64,000 nt of DNA from Lactarius indigo (GCA_025766275.1 JAFKAC010000099.1:124001-188000); one strand, 5' to 3'. Shown: positions 45,361 through 57,689, numbered from the stretch's first letter. Notes: generated by a model from the letters alone, not told the origin. Translations and numbers: made by a program.

Positions 45361-45869
45361 TGTTACGGTACGGACTCGGTGACTCATCACATACGACTCA
45401 TGACCGGTTATGACTACGGTCCGGTATTGATATTAGTCATGGACTCTTACATCGCATCAGTCAGCATAGCGGTTCGCATGTGATTGCGACTCATGTATGA
45501 CTCATTCCTAGGATAGCTGTACTAGGGTTCGAGCTAGTTATGCTATTGGTTACTTACCATTCCAGCGGCGCTTTAAAGCCCGCGCGTATCTGTATAAGTA
45601 GTTGACTCGGAAGACCAAGAGTCCCCATCTTGGTCTTCTTCAATCCACCTTTGAATCGTCTCTTGTCTGCCTTAGTCTCGGACTAAGTGTGCCTCCACTA
45701 GTATCTACCAAGGATACTCTCTCTCTTACTCCTTTCGCTGCAGTGTGTGCTAAGGAGCCCCTGTTCAGCTTGCGTTGGGTTGACACGTGTTCCCCATTCG
45801 CCTAACTTTCGCTAAGTCGATTACGCCTTCTACAAGTCCAAGTCGGACTGACGCCGGTGGAGCGTAACA
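45361..45869 (+). repeat. 3' LTR of G2b
   Basis: 509 bp, preceded by TGAAAAGGGGGTGA and followed by ATACC and the remaining G4 pol. No ATG in its transcribed part. Confidence 0.95.
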
Positions 45870-48486
45870 ATACCATTTGCAACACGTACCCTCTTCCCCT
45901 CATTAAAACCCTCACAGAGGGCCTCAGAGGCAGCCGCCTCTACACCAAATTTGACATCAGATGGGGGTATAATAACGTGCGAATTAAGGAAGGCAATGAA
46001 TGGAAAGCAGCCTTTAAAACAGAGGAAGGACTGTTCGAACCACGCGTTATGTTTTTTGGGCTAACCAATTCACCCTCGACCTTCCAAGCCATGATGGACA
46101 CCATCCTGCGTACCCAGTTAAAGGCAGAAAGCCGCCACTATGTCTTTGATTACATGGACAACATTCTTATTGCGACCCCAGATGACCTCTCTCTCCACCG
46201 TGCCATTGTCCATGAAGTACTTGACATCTTGGAACGTGAGAGTCTCTTCCTCAAACCAGAAAAGTGCACCTTTGAAGCACGATGAGTGGAGTATCTGGGG
46301 CTCATCCTCGAAGGTGACAAAATCGAAGCTGACCCTACAAAACTTGCTGGACTCAGAGACTGGCCTCGCACCCTTAAAACAGTTAAACAAGTACGCAGTA
46401 CCTTAGGCGTCTTTGGATACCAGCGACCCTTCATTCCAGGCTTTGCCAACATTGCTCGACCACTCACTAACCTCCTAAAGAAGGACTGCCCCTTTGTCTG
46501 GACACCTGAGTGCACTGCTGCCATCGACAAACTTGTTACCATCCTCACCAGCACTCCAGTCCTCTGGCAACCTGACCTAAGCGCCCCCTTCGAAGTGGAA
46601 GTTGACACTTCTGCCTTTGCCACTGGTGGTATCCTATATCAGCGTGATGCCAACCACAAACTCCGCCCAGTCACCTATCACTCCAAAACATTCAATGAGG
46701 CAGAGCGCAACTATGACATCCACAACCGAGAACTCCTTGCAGTTATCACTGCCCTTAAGGAGTGGCAACACTTCCTCCTCAGCTCCCCACACCCTGTCAC
46801 TATCTATACCAATCACGCGAACCTCCAGTACTACAAACAACCCCACAAGATCAACCGGCGTGTTGCCCGCTACATCCCCTTGCTTGGGGAATACAATCTC
46901 AAACTTGTCCACAAACCAGGTGCCACTAACCGTGCTGATGCTCTCTCTCAACGACCTGACCACGATAATGGTTCCGCTGACAACCAAGACGTCACCGTCC
47001 TCCCCACACAACTGTTCGCCCGCGCTACTCAGCTCCCCGCCCTTGAGCAGGATGTTCGCGCCCTCCAATTATCGCATATCCCCACGATTCTGCGCTGGAA
47101 AGCCACTTACGGTCTCTCCTTTTCTGACGACTCCTGGTGGCATGATGGCCGCCTCATGGTCGTGGAAGACCCTGGTCTTAGGAGGGGGGTAATTTCCCTC
47201 TATCACGACTCCCCCAGTGCCGGTCACCCAGGAATTGCCAATACACACGCCCTTATTGCACGCGACTACTGGTGGCCAGGAATGCGAAACACCATTATAG
47301 CCTATGTCAGAGGATGCGCTGCCTGTCAGGCGAATAAAGTTGTCTCCCATCGACCTCGACCCCCGCCCTTCCCTATCACCACCAATCCTGTGGCGCGACC
47401 ATTCGAAACAGTAACAATGGACTTCATCACCAAGCTTCCCCCTTCCCACAGGTTCGATTCCATCCTAACAATCACGGACCACGACTGCACCAAAGGAACG
47501 CTGTTTATCCCCTGTAAGGAATCGATCGATGGCCCTGGGGTGGCAGCACTTTATCACCGACACGTCTATCCCCACTTTGGATTGCCAATGCGCATTATCA
47601 CAGATAGAGACCCTCGTTTCGCCTCAGCCTTTTCCCGACAGTTATGCAAATCCTTGGGCATCACACAGAACATTTCCACTGCCTATCACCCACAGACAGA
47701 TGGCCAATCTGAACGATCTAACCAATGGCTAGAACAGTACCTGCGCTTCTTCTGTAATGGACGACAGACAGATTGGGTAGATTGGCTCCCCTCGGCCCAA
47801 TTTGCGCATAACAGTTGGCCGAATGCCACTACACGCCAAACGCCATTTGACCTCCTTATGGGTCACACTCCCCGCACTCCTGGTGCCCACGTCACAAATC
47901 ACGATGCCCCATCTGTCAGTGAACGACTTACAACCATCACAGATGCATGTATGCTAGCACAACGAGGTATCAAAGCGGCTCAAGAAGCAACTACTAAAGC
48001 CCCCTCTTCCTTCGTTCCATACAAGGAAGGCGATCTGGTCTGGCTAGAAGCAAAGAACCTTGCTACGTCACACCCCACCGCCAAACTAGCCCCGAAGCGC
48101 TATGGTCCATTCCCCATCACTAAGGTCATTTCCCATGTCATTTATCAACTCGCGCTCCCGCCAACGTGGAAGATTTATAATGTCTTCCATGCATCTCTCC
48201 TTCTCCCTTATCAAGAAACCACAGAGCATGGCCCGAACTTCTCACGACCAGCCCCTGACCTTATTGATGGAACGGAAGAGTACAAAGTTGAAGAAATTTG
48301 TGACTCACGTAGACGGCGCCGCCAACTTCAGTACCTCGTCAAGTGGAAAGGGTATCCCGATGCGGACAACACCTGGGAACCCCACGGTAACATCCACGCC
48401 CCTGACCTTGTACAGGCGTTCCACGACATGCATCCAGATGCCATTCGACTTGGTGACGTGGAAGTCACCCCTTAGAACGGGGGTAA

Positions 48487-48898
48487 TGTCATGAACGCCC
48501 CTATCTTTTCTCATCTTTCCCCTCTTTCTTCTTCTCGCGCTTCTCAGTTCTGCTGGCATTTGCTCTGCTGGCATCTGCCCTGTTGGCATCTGCCTTGCTG
48601 GCATCTGCTTTGCTGGCATCTGCCTCGCTGGCACCCCTGAACACTAGCTATATAAGCCCTGTAATGTACACTGTATTTCCTTAGCTTTGGCTTCGTCAAT
48701 ATACTGTCTAGTTCCTCAGCACTTTCCTCTCATCTCTACCACAGTCCTCTTCTCTGAAGCCTTGTTGCCTTGAGCTATATCAAGGAACACCCAACTGACT
48801 TAGGTGCCGTTCTGCTCAGCAGTGGACCAACTCAGTGCCCTTTGCCTCAGGCAGGGACTGTTACAGAACAGGACGCACGCCCCGACAGTGGCGTGACA
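48487..48898 (+). repeat. 3' LTR of G4
   Basis: 412 bp with the same six tandem ~15-bp units; preceded by AACGGGGGTAA and followed by CTAGA and G2a gag. Confidence 0.95.
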
Positions 48899-50226
48899 CT
48901 AGAAGAACAAAGACGCATTGCAGAAGAATCCCGAGCTAACCTAGCTCCCATTAATCCTTACACCGGTCACCGAATGACCGATGACGATGTAGCAATCCAT
49001 CGTGCCATTGGACCAGACATAGCTGACCCCCCCAGTGGAGGAGGTGGACCCCCTGGCGACTTACCAGGAGGAGGACCCCCATCGAGAGGACCAGGGTTCG
49101 GAGGATTCCCTGGGGGATTCCCAGGCGGACCACCAGGAGGAGGATTACCAGGTGCAGGTCCCATCATTCCCCCTCCGAGTAACAAATTAGCTGGCGAAGC
49201 GCCAACAGTATTCGATGGAGAACGCGCAAAAGTCGAAGTGTTTCTCACTCAATGGCACGTATATTGGGGCATGAATGCAGACGAAGGCATAATGGCTACA
49301 CCATATCGTCGTGCACTACTCTTCCTATCCTACATCAAAGGCATCAATGTCAGCGAGTGGGTACTGGCAATGCTTACCTGGCTTAACGGCCAGATACAAG
49401 CCGGCATACCCCGCACCAGCGAAGGACTATGGAACAAAGTCATGTGCAGCTTCATGCAGCGCTTCCGAAATACGATGGAACAAGAGCAAGCTCAATATGA
49501 GCTCAAAAAGGGAATCAAGATGATCGGGGGCAATTTAGATGAGTATTGCACCCAATTCGAACAATTAATACACCGCACTCAGTACAGGCTTGATGATCCC
49601 CAAACGCTGGATTTATTTGTGAGTGGACTACCAAAAGACTTATATGAAAAGGTCTACACTCTCGACAACCCTCGTAATTACCGCGAATGGAAGGAAGCAG
49701 CCACCACTCGTCAACAACAATATCTCCACCTTAAAGCGGTATTGAACAAGGGAGTTCCACCAGGACAGGGACAAGGATGACCACGTCAACAACGACAATG
49801 GCAAGGACCACCAAGGAGTTCCTGGCAACCGAGGAACCTACCCCGAGACCCAAACGCAATGGACACCTCCACAGACCGAATTCGAGGGCGACTTGCAGGG
49901 GCAGAAGATATACTTGCTCCTTGTCCCCCATACCAACCAAGAGGAGGATTCCTACAGAGAGGAGGAGGACGAAATAACCAAAGGCCAGTCACATGTTATA
50001 ACTGTGGAAAGGACGGACACATGGCCCGTGATTGTAGACAGCCACAAGGAGGCTACCAACCTCAAGCATCAACCAGTCGCTACGTCAACACCAATTACCA
50101 TCAGCAAGAACCAGAGGTCGCTACCAGGGCAGTTCAAGACATACCCCCTCAACAGCGCGCCAGTGATTGGCTTAACGGAGTAGCAGGAGAATCAGACGAC
50201 GTAAAGGACATCGTCCTCCAACAATT

Positions 50227-53200
50227 ATGGAAAAAGGAGGGTTTTCAGGACGCCTGAACCCATCGGCCTGGGTGAGGGCAGTTAATTGTAACAGTGTAAT
50301 CATGACTCGCTATTGTTCTATGAGAGTTCCAGTATCGATTCGCACCAGTTATGCTATGGCCGACATACGAGCATTAGTCGACAGTGGAGCAACCCACTGC
50401 TTCATGAAACCCTCCTTCATTAAAAGGATGGGGTTGGGCATCAAACCACTTGATGTCCCCAAAAAGATATGGAATATTGACAACACCGAAAACAAAGTGG
50501 GGCATATCACTCATTGTACTGACGTTGACGTACAAACTAAAGGAATTCATAAAGAAATCTGTTTCCTCATCACAGATATAGGAAATGAAGATATTGTGCT
50601 GGGATACCCCTGGCTTGCTACATACGACCCTCACATCAAATGGTCGCAGGCCGCCATACACGAAAACATGCTTCCCATTATCATCCGATCAACCAATCCC
50701 CGTATCAAAACTACACTAATGGTTGCCGCAACAACAGTCGAAAACGACGACTATGAAGTTGTGCACTCCTGCGTCATTACTGATGAACAACGACAGCAAT
50801 TTGAAGAAGGATGTCGAATTAGAGCAACCGCTACCGACCTCGCCATTGCAGCACAACAATATGTCACTAAAGCTGAGTTGCCACCCGAATATCGCGAATT
50901 TGAACGCCTCTTCAGTGAAGAAGCATTGGACAGGTTTCCACCAAGCAGGCCTTGGGATCACGCCATTGAGTTCAAACCAGGAACAGCCGACGCAATTGAT
51001 TGCAAAATATACCCCATGACTCAAGAAGAAGATAAAAAACTACGCGAATGGATTAACGAACAACTCAAGAAAGGGTATATACGACCCTCTAAATCTCCAT
51101 ACGCTTCATCCTTCTTCTTTATTAAGAAAAAAGATGGAAAATTGCGACCCGTCCAGGACTACCGGAAGATTAACGCAGTCACCATCTGCAACCAATATCC
51201 ACTCCCTCTTATCTCTGACCTCATTACCGACCTTAGCAATGCCCATATCTACACCAAGCTCGATGTCAGGTGGGGGTATAATAATGTACATATTAAAGAA
51301 GGAGATGAAGAAAAAGCGGCGTTCAAAACGCGCTATGGATTGTTTGAACCAACGGTGATGTTTTTCAGCCTAACAAATTCCCCAGCAACATTCCAGACGA
51401 TGATGAATTTCATCTTCAGGGACATCATCGCAAAGCATGAAAAGCGTGGAACGGTTATTCGGGTTTACATGGACGACATTGGCATTGCTACGGGACTTAA
51501 CCACTCTTTACCAGATCACATTGAAGCAGTCAAAGACGTTCTCCACATATCTGCGGAACATGATCTATATTACAAGCTCGAGAAATGTCTCTTCCACTCC
51601 CCGTGTACGGATTACCTGGGGGTAATCCTTGAAAAGGGGGTGACACGCATGGACCCCATTAAAATTTCGGGCATTAAAGACTGGCCAACACCAACCAAGG
51701 TTAAGGACATCCGCTCTTTCCTTGGTTTTTGCAATTTTTACCAACCCTTTATACGAGGATTCGCAACCAAAGCACGACCACTCAACAAACTCACACGTAA
51801 GGACACCGAGTGGCACTGGGGAATGGAGGAAGAAAAGGCGTTCCAAGACCTCAAGGCCCTTGTCACCAGCGAACCCATTCTCGCACACCCAGACCTTATG
51901 CAACAATTCGAACTAGAAGTTGATGCATCCGGATTCGCCACTGGAGCCATTCTCCTCCAGCGTAAAGCAGATGGCAAACGACACCCCATTGGCTATTACT
52001 CATCTACTCTCAACAAAGCCGAACGAAATTACGATATCTACGACCTCGAACTCTTGGCGATTGTCAAAGCCTTCCGCCACTGGAGACCCCTCTTAGTGGG
52101 TTCCCCCCACAAGATCAAAGTATTCTCCGACCACCTCAACCTACAATACTGGAAGTCACCACAGAAGATTAGCAGACGCGTAGCCAGGGAAGTACTCGAA
52201 CTCTCAGAATATGACTTCGAGATTCACCACATCAAAGGCACCTCCAACGGACACGCCGATGCACTATCGCGAAGACCGGATTACGATCAAGGAGAAAACA
52301 ACAACAAAGGCATAACGGTACTACCGGAAAGCGTCTTTGCGTGTGCCACCACAATAGAAGAACCACAACACCCACACTGGAGACCCAAAATCCTACCGGT
52401 GGAAATGACTCCAGAACATCCCATTTACAAACAAAACATAGCTAAGTTAAAACCCTGGGTTGATGCTCACAAGCTAAAAGATGTCGAAGGGATGTGGTAC
52501 AAGGATGGGCGTCGAGTAGTCACCGGCGGTATCCATGACAAGCGCACCATCATCACTGCTCATCACGATTCCCCTGTCTATGGTCATCCTGGTATTAAAC
52601 ACACTCTCCAGCTCACTGAACGACACTACTGGTGGCCACAAATGAAAAATGATGTCACAGACTACGTCAAAGGCTGTGCAGAGTGCCAGCAACACAAAGT
52701 CAACCTCCGTCCCATCAGGGCACCTTTGCAACCCATCTATCCCAAACCAGAAGCCTTACCATTTGAGACCATTGCAGTGGATTTTATTGCCAAACTCCCC
52801 GTCTCTCGTGGTTACAATTCTATCCTAACAGTAACCGATCATGACTGCACTAAAGCTGCCGTCTTCATTCCCTGCAATGAAGAAATAACGGCTGAAGGAA
52901 CGGCTGCTCTGTACGTCTCCCATGTCTTCCCACGCTTTGGGCTCCCCTCGCGTGTTATCAGTGATCGAGATCCCCACTTCGCGTCCAAATTCATGCAGGA
53001 GATATGCAAAATCCTGGGGATCAGCCAAAATATCTCAACTGCTTACCACCCTAGAACCAATGGCCAATCAGAACAAACAAATCAGTGGTTAGAGCAATAT
53101 CTCCGTTTTTGGGTGAACGAACGGCAAGACGACTGGGTTCGTTATCTGCCTATGGCAGAATTCACACATAACAACTGGCCAAACAAGACCACATGGGAGT

Positions 53201-55032
53201 CACCCTTCTTTTTCTTATCAGGGTTCAATCCTCGCGCTGATTGGACCGATAGACCTTCCCCTATTCCACAAGTGTCCCTGAGACTAGACCAGTTCAAGCA
53301 AGCACGACAACGCACGTTCTCATGCATGCTCAGGGCACAGAAGTCATGGATTAAGAACAAAGATACGCCCAAATTCAAAGAAGGAGACCTCGTGTGGCTT
53401 GAGGGACGCCACCTACGTATGCACCAACCAACCACAAAACTAGTGGCCAAACGACACGGACCATTTAAGGTCATCCAGGTGATGTCCCCTGTCAATTACC
53501 GCCTCGAACTTCCCACACAGTGGAGCATCCATGATGTATTTCACATAGACCTTCTCACACCTTATCGCGAGACACCCACACACGGACCAAACTATCAGCG
53601 CCCACCACCAGATTTGGTCGATAACAAAGAAGAATACGAAGTCGAGAAGATTCTAGACTCTCGGCGATTCGGCAGAAGATGTCGGCTCCAATACCTTGTG
53701 AAATGGAAGGGCTATCCGGACTCTGATAACCAATGGATAGATAAGGATGACGTATTCGCCAATGACGCTGTTTGGGAGTTCAAACATTCCAACCCCGACA
53801 AGGAGACGCATATAAGGGTGGCATCCCATCGTGCTAAGTCCCCATCACCCACTCATCCCATGTCCTCTACTCGACGCAATGACCAGCTCGCACTCCTCTC
53901 CACTCTCATCAACGACTCCTCCACCACGCTTGTCAACCCCAACTCCTCCAATGACGCCGCAGCCAATGGAACTACGACCAGAAGCAGTACCGCCGTGCAG
54001 TATGAGGAAGACAGCCCTATCACTAGTGAAGAATTGCACCAGACACTGCAACGATTCCCTTTGCCCCTATAGGGAGTTATCAACGACGATCCAGCAACAA
54101 CTCAACCAGCACCTCCGCCAATGTACGCCCTCACAAACCCTGACACCGGTGAGCCCGAAGTCTTCCTCACCAAAGACAAGCTTTTTCAGCTTCAAGCAGC
54201 TGTCCTGCGCGGTGAAGCCACCAGACGCCATGAAGAAGTACGAACAAGAGTGGAAGGAGATGGCGGTGCGGTGGCAGCAGGAGCAACTGCATATCGCTGC
54301 CTGCCAACGCCGAATGATGAAGGAACAGAAGGAGTACTGGACGAGGATGCAGATGAAGACGAGCTTAGAGACCACTACCCCATCAGGCACGCATTTCTTA
54401 ACCATGAATTCTACGCTGAAGATCCAGCCGCCACTCCCTACCTCGTTGACGCAGCGGGGGGGCCTTTACACCAAGGACGAGTCGCCGTGGCACAAGCGGC
54501 TTGTTATACACCAATGGGCAAACGAGACCCAGCCACCAGGGCTGTTGTCCCTGAAGGGTTCTGGGTCAATAGAGGACCCGATTACATTCTGTTCCCGATC
54601 AAGCTCCCCAACGGACCGACGATACAAGCCTCCCACGTACAGGTTATCCGAGGAGGAGACCCCTTCGTACTCGGACTAGCTCCAGGATCGGGTTTCCTCT
54701 ACAGCAAACCTCTCTATGCCACCCCTCATCTCCCAAAGAACAACCGCGCCTTCATACCCCACGAAGAGTATTTCATGCTCCAAGACCGACATCCCACTGA
54801 CCTGTTACTAATGCGCATCGGGGATGTCACACTCACTCAAGAGCTACGCTGGTTCCGGCAATTTGCATTCGCTGAGGAACAACTGGAGAAGCGGATCCGG
54901 CAACTACAGATGGAGAGGCAAATGGTGGCGGACGATAAAAAGGACAGTCTTTATCGTCTAGAGCGTGCTAACATACTGGAAAGGATGGAAGATGAGGTGG
55001 AGAAGATGAGACAAGAATCGGCAGCAGACTAG
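50227..55032 (+). pseudogene. G2a pol with one stop and many CpG-type substitutions
   Basis: Same domain order as G2b pol. TAG at 54070-54072 replaces a CAG after FPLPL; the frame then continues to 55032. Compared with G2b, many Arg codons have become Cys, His, Gln or Trp (RYRS to RYCS, DPRF to DPHF, QSERTNQ to QSEQTNQ, TTRES to TTWES), and Gly to Ser in FFGLTNS. The YMDD and protease DSG motifs persist. Not likely to make full-length Pol. Confidence 0.9.
53879..54679 (+). CDS. Overprinted +1-frame ORF in G2a pol, still open
   Basis: 266 codons, the counterpart of 44175-44975, still uninterrupted although the same element has four nonsense codons in gag and pol, one of them (54070) inside this overlap. 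The helical segment and the LKGSGSIEDPITF block are retained. Survival may be chance. Confidence 0.3.
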   Translation: MTSSHSSPLSSTTPPPRLSTPTPPMTPQPMELRPEAVPPCSMRKTALSLVKNCTRHCNDSLCPYRELSTTIQQQLNQHLRQCTPSQTLTPVSPKSSSPKTSFFSFKQLSCAVKPPDAMKKYEQEWKEMAVRWQQEQLHIAACQRRMMKEQKEYWTRMQMKTSLETTTPSGTHFLTMNSTLKIQPPLPTSLTQRGGLYTKDESPWHKRLVIHQWANETQPPGLLSLKGSGSIEDPITFCSRSSSPTDRRYKPPTYRLSEEETPSYSD

Positions 55033-55064
55033 TGAGGTGGGCCTCACTCCTGAAAAGGGGGTGA

Positions 55065-55571
55065 TGTTACGGTACAGACTTGATGACTCATTACATACGA
55101 CTCATGACCGGTTATGACTACTGTCCAGTATCAGCATTAGTCATGGACTCTTACATCGTATCAGTCAGCATAGTAGTTCACATGTGATTGTGACTCATGT
55201 ATGACTCATTCCTAGGATAGCGATACTAGGGTTCGAGCTAGTTACACTATTGGTTGCTTACTATTCCAGCGGCACTTTAAAGCCTGCGCGTATCTGTATA
55301 AGTAGTAGACTCGGAAGACCAAGAGTCCCCATCTTGGTCTTCTTCAATCCACCACTTGACTTGTCTTCTATCTGCCTTAATCTCTGACTAAGTGTGTTCC
55401 CACTTCTATCCACCAAGGGATAGTACTTCTTCGTCTTTGCTGCAGTGTGTGCCAGTGTGCCCCTGTTCAGCTTGCGTTGGGTTGATATGGAATCCCCATT
55501 CGCCTGATCTTCGCTAAGTCGATTACGCCTTCTCAGAGTCCAAGTCGGACTAATGCCAGTGGAGCGTAACA
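55065..55571 (+). repeat. 3' LTR of G2a
   Basis: 507 bp, preceded by CTGAAAAGGGGGTGA and followed by CAAAG. It marks the end of the retrotransposon nest. Confidence 0.94.
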
Positions 55572-55576
55572 CAAAG

Positions 55577-55890
55577 ATACACAGGATAAGAAGAGGAGAA
55601 CGACAACTTGATACTCATTTCAGATATGTTGCAGCTCACAGGTATCAAATGTGGCATTCACATATTCACACATGCAATGTCCCACAACAAGGGCAGCACA
55701 AAGAGCAGCACAATGAGGGCATCCATGTTGTGGGTGCAGCAATATTCAAGATTATTCATTTGCATTGAATTGTATGGAATAATTCAAATCTGTAGGCAAT
55801 ATAATTCAAGCGGAGTCAACAGAATTCACCCACCACCAATCTTGGTCATTTTCATTCAACTCAATTCATTGGGATTCATTGGGATTTTGA
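55577..55890 (+). other. Low-complexity flank right of the nest
   Basis: Continues the DNA left of 33705 after removing G2a. Rich in ATTCA/TTCATT words (ATTCAAG, AATTCAT, GGGATTCATTGGGATT around 55740-55890). No gene recognised. It may be the degraded 5' part of the LINE-like fragment that follows. Confidence 0.5.
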
Positions 55891-56402
55891 CTGGGGGTCA
55901 GGCCCTGGCTGTCAAGAGGACACCTGCTGATATCTGTGCCCACCTCAACTCCACCCTGCTGGACTCACCCCACCAGGTGACTCTGTCTGCCACCCAATGG
56001 ACCCCTAAGAACAACCTTGTGGTGATCAGAGGACCCAACACCACAGCTCACCACCTCAACACTGCTTCTGCTTTCATCTCCAACACCCTCTCTTTCTTCC
56101 TGTCACACAACCCTTCCACACCCCTCCCCATCCAGACTCACAAGAATGTTCACTGGTCTTGCCTCACCATCAATAGCATCCCTACTGGAGCCACCTCCAC
56201 CCATGCACCTCACTCTCCTGCAGAATGTCACAATACACTAGTGCATGATAATCCATTCTACCACACCCTCTGCCTCACCAACCTCCCCTCCTGGGTCAGG
56301 GCCTTAAGCTCATATGCTCTGGGATCCCTCTCCTCCCTAGTCATCACATTTGAGGACCCCAACAGGTCTGTGCTCTGGGCTTTGCTTGAGCAGCAGACCT
56401 GA
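55891..56402 (+). pseudogene. Fragment resembling ORF1 (gag) of a fungal non-LTR retrotransposon
   Basis: The open frame ending at TGA 56400-56402 contains SATQWTPKNNLVVIRGPNTT, then NVHWSCLTINSIPTGA, then AECHNTLVHDNPFYHTLCL, then PSWVRALSSYAL and SLVITFEDP. From memory this order (a W...KGNLV-like strand, W..L.I..+PTG, S-W-V-R, L-V-AFEDP) resembles ORF1 products of basidiomycete LINE elements. Only the middle of such a protein is present, with no zinc knuckle and no reverse transcriptase nearby. A host protein cannot be excluded. Confidence 0.45.
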
Positions 56403-57689
56403 CTTAGAAATCAGGTGGCTGTAGTGGCTAAGGAATCCAGTAAGCAAGTATGGCCAAAACAGGTGAAAATAGGTGATTTTGGGCCCAGAGCCCAAGGTAT
56501 CCTTACAACATCTGTCAAGTAAAAGTCAACCAACTTTTGAATGACTTTTGGATAACTTTCTTTTTTATAGAGTGTCACATGTGAGTGTGTGTGCCAAGTG
56601 TTCAAAAATGAGGAAATCAAGTTGAAACAAAGAGATTTTGAGAGTGCAAGAGACAAATGAGCAGTCAGAAGAATTTGAGAATGATTGGATGATTCATTAC
56701 AGTCGAATCCCATACATTTTATACTACTAGTTTTTCTGCTTATTTGTAAATCTAAATTATAAGTAATCATGAGCCATCAGAAGTATATGAATGTGTCATA
56801 TCAAAAGCAAGTCATAAGGCCTCTTAATCAAGGTGAGAATTGTAACAGTGAATCAGGGATCATAATTTGACAGTGACTGAAGCCAATACTAAGAGTGAAT
56901 AGCAGCAATTGAGGCTGCAAGCTATGGTGATGTGTGGCCACTACCCTCATATTGTTAGGCTCAGCACACTCTCACTTGATCTTAAAAGGTATCCTAACAA
57001 CAATCACAACCAATCAGACACAAAACCAGGAACATAATATAGTAGTGGCTGAAGGCTGTAGTCCAAAACTAGAGCAAAGGATTATCTGTGCTGAGGCAAG
57101 ATGAATCCTTTAGGCTACTGGCCTGATCCAGTTCTGACAGGACCCTGGTGCCAGATGCTCCCCCACAAGTTGAGTTCACAGCATATTTCAGCACAAACCA
57201 AGTGCAAGATGGCAAGTGAAATGAACTTGCCAGTGGAACTGAGGAGGTTGCATTGGCATTGTACATGCTTACCAAGCCAATTGCTGTATTTAGTAGCCAT
57301 GAGAATGTAATGCCATATCCAGACAAGTGCCTGCTTATGTAAATACCTCCCCCCCTATCCCAATTGGCCTTATGAGAAAATTGTACCCCCTATATCTGAC
57401 TACAGTTCCACAAGCCCCTTGCTGTTAAACTGGAGGACCAACATCAGGGACATGTCACCTTGGTGCTAGTGGAGCAATTGATATCATACTAACTACTTCT
57501 AGTGAAGTCCGAGCTCTTTAAAAGCCTATCTGATGCCTGCGCAAAGACCCATATTCCATGAAAACTGTAAATATGGACATGGTCTGTACCTGTGGCAGAC
57601 AGTTGTGCCGACTGTGTCTTAATCCCTAAGTGTATTCACACGTACCTCAAGCATAAGTGAGTCGCCCATCATTCGGAAATACACGGTAC
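56403..57689. other. No recognisable gene
   Basis: About 1.3 kb of AT-richer sequence with short open frames only (for example 57101-57310) and no conserved motif that I can recognise. The right end includes the 3' flank of GPI1. Confidence 0.5.

Larger units (their letters stand above)
38066..45869 (+). mobile_element. G2b: intact, probably active Ty3/gypsy chromovirus
   Basis: 509-bp LTRs (38066-38574 and 45361-45869) with duplication ATACC (38061-38065 and 45870-45874). By eye they differ at two sites (38244 C/T region and 38491 A/G region). gag and pol are uninterrupted and the catalytic residues are present. It is the youngest layer of the right-hand nest (inside G4, inside G2a). Confidence 0.96.
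36956..48475 (+). pseudogene. G4 pol, split by G2b, with one stop and lost catalytic residues
   Basis: The -1 frame from GGATTTT (36956-36962). Part one (to 38065) has protease LVDSGATENFI and RT up to QDYRRLNQHT. Part two (from 45875) has RT in which the active site reads YMDN instead of YMDD, TGA at 46283-46285, RNase H with IYTNHAN where YTDH is usual, an integrase HHCC finger (HPGIANTHALIA to CAACQANK), D,D35E, and chromodomain EYKVEEICDSRRRRRQ to LVKWKGYPDADNTWEP. It ends 28 residues after the chromodomain, 11 bp before the 3' LTR. The first Asp-to-Asn change alone should abolish polymerase activity. Confidence 0.9.
34813..48898 (+). mobile_element. G4: Ty3/gypsy chromovirus, catalytically dead, split by G2b
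   Basis: 412-bp LTRs (34813-35224 and 48487-48898; TGTCATGAACG...GTGACA) with duplication CTAGA (34808-34812 and 48899-48903). gag is open; pol has one stop and lost catalytic residues in RT and RNase H. The LTRs differ at about four positions by eye. It lacks the C-terminal module seen in the other gypsy elements. It inserted into G2a gag and was itself hit by G2b. Confidence 0.95.
34232..50257 (+). pseudogene. G2a gag, split by G4, with three stops
   Basis: GTG at 34232 followed by the G2 extension domain. TGA at 34286-34288 and 34475-34477 replace CGA/CGG codons of G2b. G4 enters after 34812, and the frame resumes at 48904 in phase (LEEQRRIAEESRANLAPINPY) with the gag core. TGA at 49778-49780 is then met before the CCHC knuckle CYNCGKDGHMARDC and the C-terminal WLNGVAGESDDVKDI block ending at 50257. 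No frameshifts: damage is by point change only. Confidence 0.88.
33705..55571 (+). mobile_element. G2a: Ty3/gypsy chromovirus, decayed, split by G4
   Basis: 507-bp LTRs (33705-34211 and 55065-55571) flanked by CAAAG (33700-33704 and 55572-55576). Internal parts are 34212-34812 and 48904-55064 (the CTAGA at 48899-48903 is G4's duplication). Against G2b it shows many CpG to TpG or CpA changes, three stops in gag and one in pol. The two LTRs differ at many sites, so this is the oldest element of the right-hand nest. Confidence 0.94.

Noticed and set aside
48305..48634. Minus-strand frame with repeated QMPAR units
   Set aside because: Artefact of reading the tandem ~15-bp units of the G4 LTR in frame; no start or family support.
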